Assembly (NCBI RefSeq): GCF_022512515.1
Contig: NZ_JAKWBK010000001.1
Span: forward strand, 3,906,001 to 3,970,000
Reading direction: 5' to 3'
Length of the DNA stretch: 64,000 nucleotides
DNA from: Paraniabella hibiscisoli
GTDB lineage: Bacteria; Bacteroidota; Bacteroidia; Chitinophagales; Chitinophagaceae
This document shows positions 58,562-64,000 of this stretch, one piece after another (positions within the stretch are counted from its first letter, which is position 1; each line of letters starts with the position of its first letter). A model generated the notes under the pieces. The model had not been told where the DNA came from. It saw nothing but the letters and a program-made list of their open reading frames with translations, and did not search any database. The position numbers and the translations under genes were made by a program.

Positions 58562-59932
58562 ATGACAGAATTATCCACATCATACGATATTTTAAAAGTT
58601 TTAGGACATGGCGGTTTTTCTGCGGTATTTAAGGCACGCAGAAAAGCTGATGGAGATATCGTAGCCTTAAAACAACTAGATTTAACTATTGAGAATGAAA
58701 CGGAGAAAGAATACCGCGATTTTAAGGAGGAGGTAGATATATTGAAGAAGCTGGATCATCCCAATATTGTAAAAGTATATGAGGAGCATATACTGGATCA
58801 TAAGCCTTCCCTGGAAATGGAATTCGTAGATGGGGAAACGCTGGAGACCATCCTTAAAAAAGAAAAGTACTTTTCGATCGATGATACGTTGGATCTGATA
58901 GAACAGATCGCGGGCGCTTTGAATTATTGCCATCATTATTATCTGCCTGGTAATGTCGCGCAACACACCGAGTCTGCGCTGCTGAAAAGAAATGCGGTGA
59001 TTCATAACGATATTAATCCTAAAAATATCATCCGTACTCCCAATGAAGACGGAAGCTATCGTTATGTGCTGATCGATTTCGGACTATCTTTTACCGATCC
59101 CAATGCGGTAAGACATAGCAAAAAAGAAGAAGGGATGGCTGAATATAAATCGCCCGAAAAATGGAGCGGCGCCATGGTAGACGCCCCTTCAGATATTTAT
59201 AGTTTTGGTATTGTGATTTATGAAACATTAACAGGGGTAGTGCCTTTCCCTGTGAAAGATTACAAGGTTGCCGGCGACATGATCCAGCTGGAGGAAAATC
59301 ACCGGAGTGCGGCCGTACCCGATATGTGTAAAAGCCGGACTGCTATCTTAAGCGGGGATAATGAAGAGGACGTTGAATGTGATATTCCTGAATGGCTGGA
59401 AATGCTGGTGAAAAAATGCCTGGAAAAACAGCCGGAGGATCGGTTTAAAACCGGCCGGGAGCTCAGCCAGTTTTATTATGATGGCATTGAAGGGAAAATA
59501 GAAGTTCCTAAACCAAAAGAGCTCGAGCCCGATGTGATCGATATAGATCCTATGGCGGCTGCTTCAGTTCCAATTGAAGGGGCCTGGTTGGAGGTAGTGC
59601 CCAACTTTATTACCCAACCACAGCGTTATTCTTTAAACAAAGAGATCACGATTGTTGGCCGTTGGAATGATGGAGGCTCGCAGCAAACAGCTGATTTCGC
59701 CATACAAACCGGTGATAAGTTTATCTCGAAAAATCATTGCCAGATCATCAGGCGCGAACTCTCTGACGGTCGCACCATTTATCAATTGGGCGACGTTGCC
59801 CCCAGCAAAAACGGAACCTTTTATAATGACGATCGAAACACCCATAGATTGGAACCTCATATTAAAGTGAACCTGAAAGAGGGGGATTACTTTTGGATCG
59901 GGAACACGCAGTTGATATTTCACGGGCAATAA
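58562..59932 (+). CDS. Ser/Thr kinase with C-terminal FHA domain, cluster kinase 2
   Basis: Soluble 456-aa kinase, intact. LGHGGFSAVFKARRK (Gly loop), VALKQLDL (Lys), IDFGLSF (DFG) and YKSPEKW (APE-like). The catalytic loop is VIHNDINPKNII: Asp and Asn are present but HRD is HND, with a ~14-residue insert before it. FHA domain at ~350-455: ITIVGRWNDGG, FISKNHCQIIRRE, GTFYNDDRN. No TM, unlike kinase 1. Autophosphorylation could be read by its own FHA domain. Last gene of the cluster; a convergent gene follows 37 bp on. Confidence 0.93.
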   Translation: MTELSTSYDILKVLGHGGFSAVFKARRKADGDIVALKQLDLTIENETEKEYRDFKEEVDILKKLDHPNIVKVYEEHILDHKPSLEMEFVDGETLETILKKEKYFSIDDTLDLIEQIAGALNYCHHYYLPGNVAQHTESALLKRNAVIHNDINPKNIIRTPNEDGSYRYVLIDFGLSFTDPNAVRHSKKEEGMAEYKSPEKWSGAMVDAPSDIYSFGIVIYETLTGVVPFPVKDYKVAGDMIQLEENHRSAAVPDMCKSRTAILSGDNEEDVECDIPEWLEMLVKKCLEKQPEDRFKTGRELSQFYYDGIEGKIEVPKPKELEPDVIDIDPMAAASVPIEGAWLEVVPNFITQPQRYSLNKEITIVGRWNDGGSQQTADFAIQTGDKFISKNHCQIIRRELSDGRTIYQLGDVAPSKNGTFYNDDRNTHRLEPHIKVNLKEGDYFWIGNTQLIFHGQ

Positions 59933-59969
59933 TCTTTATGGAAACAACCCGTGATTGTTTTAGATGAGG

Positions 59970-60974
59970 CTATGATGACTTTTGCCTGTTTTTGTTATAT
60001 ACTGGCAATCCAATCAAACTCAATCCACCCACCACCAATACCACTACCACTTGCAACAGCCAGAGTAGCCAGCCCAATGCCAGGCCCAGGCCGGAACTGA
60101 GTTGGTAGATCGTCATGGTTTTCTGCACCAGGAAGGCATAAGCGCCAATACCACCAGGAGTGGCTGCCATAGCTAGGGTGCCGGCACATAAAACGGTCAA
60201 CGCTTCTTTAAGGCCATATTGCATGGTTTCTTCCAGCATTAAAAAGCCAATATACACACTAAAGGCATATAAGGCCCAGATGGCAATGCTCAGGAATACA
60301 AAGGCCCAACGTTTTTTTAAGGCACGAATAGAGATAAATCCCTGCCAGATATGAAGACTGATTTTTCTGAATAGTGCAACCAGGTCGGAAAACCTCTTTT
60401 TCGTGAACCACATCCACAGGAAAGTTAATACCATCACGGCCAGTAAAGCCAGGCCGATGTAGAACAGTAAATTTCCGCCGTTGCCTCCCTCTTTGGCCGG
60501 GAAGAATGTAGCCAGGATATTTTGATAGAGATAGGGCTGTATGGCTAATGCGAGCAGGAAAACAGCTAAGAGGCAGATAGTATCTACCAGTCTTTCCAAT
60601 ATCACAGTTCCTACGAGTTTGTCCAGCGGAATTTTTTCATAACGGGTCAAAGTGCTGCAGCGCAATACTTCACCCAGACGGGGTACAGCCTGGTTAGCCA
60701 GGTAGCCGATCATCACCGCAAAAAAGGTATTGAGCTTTGTGGGCGAATATCCCAGTGTCTGAATGATCAGCCGCCAACGCACAGCCCTTAGCCAATGGCT
60801 GAGCAGGTTCACGGCAATGCCGGGGAGGATGAGCCAGTAACGGCCTTTCTCCAGCGCATGGGTAATTTGTAACCGGTCTTCAGCAGTTAAACCTTTTAAA
60901 GACCACCAAATCAAGAACACCCCCAACCCCAGGAAGAATGCATACTGGGCTACGGTGGTTAATTTTTTGGCCAT
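59970..60974 (-). CDS. Flippase-like membrane protein (LPG synthase TM-region family)
   Basis: Polytopic protein (334 aa, ~8 TM) of the UPF0104 / lysylphosphatidylglycerol-synthase TM-domain family without a synthase domain. Signatures: HWLRAVRWRLIIQTLGYSPT, YLANQAVPRLGEVLRCSTL and CAGTLAMAATPGGIGAYAFL. Related proteins move lipids across membranes, but this protein's cargo is unknown. Upstream of it on the same strand, 17 bp away, is panD, so it may share panD's transcript. Intact frame. Confidence 0.88.
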   Translation of the reverse strand: MAKKLTTVAQYAFFLGLGVFLIWWSLKGLTAEDRLQITHALEKGRYWLILPGIAVNLLSHWLRAVRWRLIIQTLGYSPTKLNTFFAVMIGYLANQAVPRLGEVLRCSTLTRYEKIPLDKLVGTVILERLVDTICLLAVFLLALAIQPYLYQNILATFFPAKEGGNGGNLLFYIGLALLAVMVLTFLWMWFTKKRFSDLVALFRKISLHIWQGFISIRALKKRWAFVFLSIAIWALYAFSVYIGFLMLEETMQYGLKEALTVLCAGTLAMAATPGGIGAYAFLVQKTMTIYQLSSGLGLALGWLLWLLQVVVVLVVGGLSLIGLPVYNKNRQKSS

Positions 60975-60991
60975 TAAGGAAATGCTGACGG

Positions 60992-61336
60992 TTATAGTTT
61001 ATTGCCCGTTTTCGGGAATATCACTTTGGGCTGGTGCGTTTTCGCTTCCTCAAAATCCATGATCGCATAAGCGATGATCACAATAATATCGCCTGCCATA
61101 CCCTTACGGGCAGCAGGACCATTCAGGCAGATGGTTCCACTTGCCCTTTTACCACGAATAACGTAAGTTTCAAGTCGTTCGCCATTATTAACATTAACCA
61201 CCTGAACTTTTTCATTTTCAATTAAACCTGCAGCATCCATCAGATCTTCGTCGATGGTAATGCTGCCCATATAATCCAGGTTCGCCTCTGTAAGGGTAAC
61301 ACGATGGATCTTGGATTTTAAAACTTCTATTTGCAT
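60992..61336 (-). CDS. panD: Aspartate 1-decarboxylase
   Basis: Makes beta-alanine for pantothenate and CoA. 114 aa from ATG 61336. The self-cleavage site that forms the pyruvoyl group is YMGSITID (Gly24-Ser25), right after [11 protein letters not shown]; Lys9 and Arg12 region KSKIHR and the [15 protein letters not shown] loop are conserved. An upstream in-frame start (61384) would add 16 unusual residues. The -7 box 8 bp before the ATG suggests a near-leaderless transcript. Intact. Confidence 0.95.
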   Translation of the reverse strand: MQIEVLKSKIHRVTLTEANLDYMGSITIDEDLMDAAGLIENEKVQVVNVNNGERLETYVIRGKRASGTICLNGPAARKGMAGDIIVIIAYAIMDFEEAKTHQPKVIFPKTGNKL

Positions 61337-61343
61337 AGCGGCG

Positions 61344-61351
61344 CAAAGGTA
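61344..61351 (-). promoter_or_regulatory. -7 box directly before panD
   Basis: TACCTTTG on the minus strand matches TAnnTTTG exactly and ends 7 nt before the panD ATG, leaving almost no 5' leader. A clear TTG at -33 is not seen. Confidence 0.5.
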
Positions 61352-61439
61352 GTGATTTGAATTAAACTGCCTTGTATATAACACCGCCGAATATAAATTG
61401 TTGTTCCCAACTGTATCGGCTATATTAACAGGCAGTCAA

Positions 61440-61829
61440 TCAGCGGGTTAAGCGGGAACGTGACCAGCCGGACGGGAACAGAATCGTTATCAGTACAACA
61501 ATTAGCAGTAAGTTGAATTCAATGCCATTGGTTCCGCCACCTACTACAAACCAGCCATTGGGCAGGTGCACCATAAAAATGCCGGTGATCAGTATAAGAA
61601 GCGTTACAATACAGGCGGATCGGATCCATTTACCTATAACCAAACAAATCGCCGCTGCAATATGAGAGAGCTTAATGAGCCAGGCCAGGAAAATGCCTGC
61701 AGGAGCCAGGCCCGACTGATCCAGGTAAGCGCCAAAATGGGGGAGGGTGTCATTTAAAATAGCCGGGACACTGTGCATCAGTAAAATGGTACTTACGGCT
61801 ATCCGCAGTAAAAAGGTGTTGGCTGGCAT
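61440..61829 (-). CDS. DoxX-family membrane protein
   Basis: 129 aa with four TM helices: LLRIAVSTILLMHSVPAIL, FLAWLIKLSHIAAAICLVIG, SACIVTLLILITGIFMVHLP and FNLLLIVVLITILFPSGW. The HFGAYLDQSGLAPAGIFLAW loop and the HLPNGWFVVGGGTNGIEF motif are typical of the family. Intact; biochemical role not established. Confidence 0.85.
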   Translation of the reverse strand: MPANTFLLRIAVSTILLMHSVPAILNDTLPHFGAYLDQSGLAPAGIFLAWLIKLSHIAAAICLVIGKWIRSACIVTLLILITGIFMVHLPNGWFVVGGGTNGIEFNLLLIVVLITILFPSGWSRSRLTR

Positions 61830-61871
61830 ACAATCAGTTTTAAGGTGAACAATGGTCCTCGTAAAGCTCGC

Positions 61872-61902
61872 AAAAAAAAGAGCGGACAGTGGAAACCGCC
61901 CG
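61872..61902 (-). terminator. Terminator in the 308-bp gap before the DoxX gene
   Basis: On the minus strand GGGCGG (61901-61896) pairs with CCGCTC (61885-61880) with one G-U, then eight T (61879-61872). Probably ends the lipoprotein transcript from the right. The rest of 61830-62137 holds a small GC-rich hairpin (GGCCGG-AAAAA-CCGG type near 62070) and nothing else. Confidence 0.55.
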
Positions 61903-62137
61903 CGATGTAATTTATAACAAAAATTACATGAGAAAACTTTAAAGCCGCCCTAGACTATTCAATAAATAATTGAAACTTTTTGCTCATTGAAATGCTACCT
62001 ACCCTAAACGACTCAGCCACAAGATACAGCTGACTTGCGATGTATCGAAGGTGCTGCTGTATCTCAATTTTGGCCGGAAAAAGGCCGGGTTGGTTAGAAC
62101 GGCGTCGGGCAACTCGGCGTCATTTGCAGCAAAGATC

Positions 62138-62599
62138 TTAAGGATAAGAATAATTCGTATTTAGCTGATCTGCTGCTGCAATTGCCTGGCTTTTTATCTC
62201 TCTCACAACAGTTCCGTTTATTTCGGCTTTGTAACTGAAGGCAATAGGACTGTGAGCTGTATTGTCTCCATTAGTGAACTGGTAACCTGCAGAAATCGCA
62301 GTAACCGGTTTACTGGTTTCTATTACAAAAACAGCACCTCCTTTCAGGTCGTCTTCGTCGAGAGAGACAACCGATTCATTCGATCTTTCCGTACCGTTTA
62401 TTTTCCATACTGTGCTGTTACCGGCTGCTCCGGAACTAAAGATAAAATTCGCATAATCGTTTTGCTCTAGTCCACTAACCTGTATTGTAAATTTGGCAGA
62501 TTTAATTCCGTTGAGATCAGGACTTTTATTTTTGCTGCATGCATTCAACGATAAAATTGTAAAAATGATTGGCACAAAGCCGGATAACGATTTTTTCAT
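62138..62599 (-). CDS. Hypothetical lipoprotein
   Basis: Lipoprotein signal MKKSLSGFVPIIFTILSLNA-CSKNK with lipobox LNAC (Cys21), then a ~130-residue beta-rich domain (KFTIQVSGLEQNDYANFIFS) not recognised further. Intact, 153 aa. Paired with another small lipoprotein gene 84 bp upstream on the same strand. Confidence 0.7.
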   Translation of the reverse strand: MKKSLSGFVPIIFTILSLNACSKNKSPDLNGIKSAKFTIQVSGLEQNDYANFIFSSGAAGNSTVWKINGTERSNESVVSLDEDDLKGGAVFVIETSKPVTAISAGYQFTNGDNTAHSPIAFSYKAEINGTVVREIKSQAIAAADQLNTNYSYP

Positions 62600-62682
62600 A
62601 ATGTAGGATTTGTTTTTTTAATTGAAATCTAGTGGGTTGTTCATGCTAAAAGGATCACCATAAAGCCGGGCTGACAAGACAT

Positions 62683-62995
62683 TTACCCGTTTGCTGTCAT
62701 GTTTTCTATAAACGGTTCGTCTATGTATTCAGTGCCATCTGTTGTTTTTATTTTAAAACGTATCCGCCGGTAGCCATTATCAGAATTGCTTTCATAAGAC
62801 TCATTTTTTAAATTTTTAACCTCAAACGTTGTATTGTAATTGTCCGTATAAAGTTGCTTTTTTGTAATGATAATTTTAAAATCCTTAGGTTGAAACTTGG
62901 CCGTATACAACCCAGTCCTTATCTTTTGAGCAACTGGTAAACATTATTACAGTTAATAAAGCTGCCAACATACGATGGATTAAAAGTTGTTTCAT
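62683..62995 (-). CDS. Small hypothetical lipoprotein (one frameshift)
   Basis: ATG 62995 starts MKQLLIHRMLAALLTVIMFT-SCSKDK, a clean lipoprotein signal in a different phase from the body. Removing one base in the GG near 62925 (or adding two) joins it to LYTAKFQPKDFKIIITKKQL and the end EPFIENMTANG, ~104 aa. Not otherwise recognised. Likely co-transcribed with the lipoprotein that follows. Confidence 0.6.
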
Positions 62996-63200
62996 AGTAT
63001 CATGTTTAGTTATTAATGATGTGAAATTAGTGATCATGGAAGCCGCTTTGTCCAAAAATCAATGAACCACGTAAAACGGCCTATATATGCACGAAAACAA
63101 AGCACGTAGATGGTAGTAGGTAAAAAAGCCCGTTAGTATACATTAAATGGTAATTGATGCAATCTATGTACTGTTGTGCTTTTTAACGATTTTTGATGTA

Positions 63201-64000
63201 ATGAAACGGCTGTTATTTCATGTTCTTTTCTGGCTGGTCTATTTTGCCTTGCGTGGCTTTATAGAGTATCTCTGGCTACACGGTAGTTTAAAGGGGTTTT
63301 CTGAAAGCGACTATGTGTTTGCGGCCTGGCTGGCTGCTTTTTTGAGGGATTGCCGGAACTGTTCTATGCCTATTATTTATGTTACCGGGTATGGCCGCGG
63401 GTGGAAAAAGGAGGACTTGCCCGTTGGTGGATATTGGCTGAGGCCCTGGTTATTTTGCTATCAGCCATATACCTGGTGCGTGTTATTTTTTATTATATCG
63501 TATCGGACCAAATATTCAAGGGCCTGTTTCCAACGTCAGAACATTTTGAGTTTCGGAGGTTTATGGTCATTTTGTTCAACTTTATTGCTACATCCGGACT
63601 GATGATCGCTGTTAAGTCGATCCGGCAGCAACTGGAGTTAAAAGAAAAGCAAAAGAATCTCGTAAGAGAAAAACTGGAAACCGAACTTAAAATGTTGAAG
63701 AGCCAGGTGAATCCCCACTTTCTGTTTAATACATTGAATAATATTTACGGACTGTCTATTAAAAAATCAGATAAGACGCCTGAGGCGGTGATGAAGCTAT
63801 CAGAACTTCTTCATTTTACTTTGTACAGGGCCGGTGCTGCAACCATTGCTCTCGAAGAAGAATTGCGGATCATCAAAGATTATATCAGTCTCGAAAAACT
63901 CCGTTACGATGAGCGGCTTGAAGTGCGCTGGGAGCAGGATATCGATAATCCGCAACATGCCATTACACCTTTGATCCTGCTGCCACTTATTGAAAATGCA
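63201..64000 (+). CDS. LytS/YesM-type sensor histidine kinase (3' end outside window, one frameshift)
   Basis: ATG 63201 starts MKRLLFHVLFWLVYFALRGF, followed by about four TM helices (ALVILLSAIYLVRVIFYYIV, FNFIATSGLMIAV). The helix ELKMLKSQVNPHFLFNTLNN carries the His of the His_kinase (PF06580-type) family; LEKLRYDERLEVRWEQDI and PLILLPLIENA (N box) follow at the window edge. One more T in T6 63338-63343 joins the membrane part. The partner is expected to be a LytTR regulator just past the window. Confidence 0.9.

Overview
The window looks like chromosomal DNA of a Bacteroidota, most likely family Chitinophagaceae. The evidence is a SusC/SusD pair, several promoters of the Bacteroidota -7 type (TAnnTTTG), a bacilliredoxin (YtxJ type), lipoproteins with Bacteroidota-style signal peptides, and the two-gene-fused SecDF. 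The genus is not determined. No rRNA operon, CRISPR array or intact transposon was seen. There is one tRNA (Met, CAT).

A property of the record colours the whole annotation. About 45 frameshifts break otherwise well-conserved genes, including leuC (three times), leuA, icd, secDF, the aspartate aminotransferase, mntR and mntH. Almost all sit in a homopolymer, and nearly all are repaired by adding one base to the run. I read these as consensus errors, not gene decay, and give whole-gene coordinates across them. A few genes (STAS-like, RHS tail, recombinase tail, ATPase fragment) look truly degraded.

Layout. 0-9.6 kb: a glycan-use locus (SusC, SusD, NagX/HGSNAT-like membrane acyltransferase, sodium:solute symporter, heparinase-like toroid protein). 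9.6-12.8 kb: an AT-rich patch with a small membrane protein and an RHS tail, a secreted protein with an unusual C-terminus, and a DNA-alkylation-repeat protein. 13.2-21.5 kb: a signalling island (REC protein, STAS relic, LOV blue-light-type histidine kinase with a partner receiver, multi-PAS kinase, ATPase relic, several small orphan proteins, serine-recombinase tail) ending at tRNA-Met. 21.6-28.8 kb: bacilliredoxin and the leucine cluster leuC-leuD-leuA-X-Y-leuB, read leftwards. 29.2-48.9 kb: mixed housekeeping genes (thioredoxin-like protein, icd, Crp-like regulator, mntR-mntH with a promoter-overlapping operator, PmoA-like protein, secDF, aminotransferase, TPR histidine kinase, a second protein with the same unusual C-terminus, fructosamine-kinase-like protein).

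49.1-59.9 kb, all rightwards: a Ser/Thr phospho-signalling and cell-wall cluster. It holds kinase 1, an FHA-type protein, a four-helix-bundle gene between inverted repeats, a 22-residue membrane peptide, a PP2C phosphatase, a 1347-residue fusion of a RodA/FtsW (SEDS) glycosyltransferase to a penicillin-binding transpeptidase, a second FHA protein, and kinase 2 with a C-terminal FHA domain. The parts list matches the actinobacterial pknB-pknA-pbpA-rodA-pstP-fhaB-fhaA locus, here with the two wall enzymes fused. This cluster and the duplicated C-terminal module (TM, basic patch, TM ending in a lipobox-like Cys, short tail) are the two best candidates for undescribed biology. 60-64 kb: flippase-like protein, panD, DoxX-like protein, two lipoproteins and a LytS-type kinase cut by the window end.
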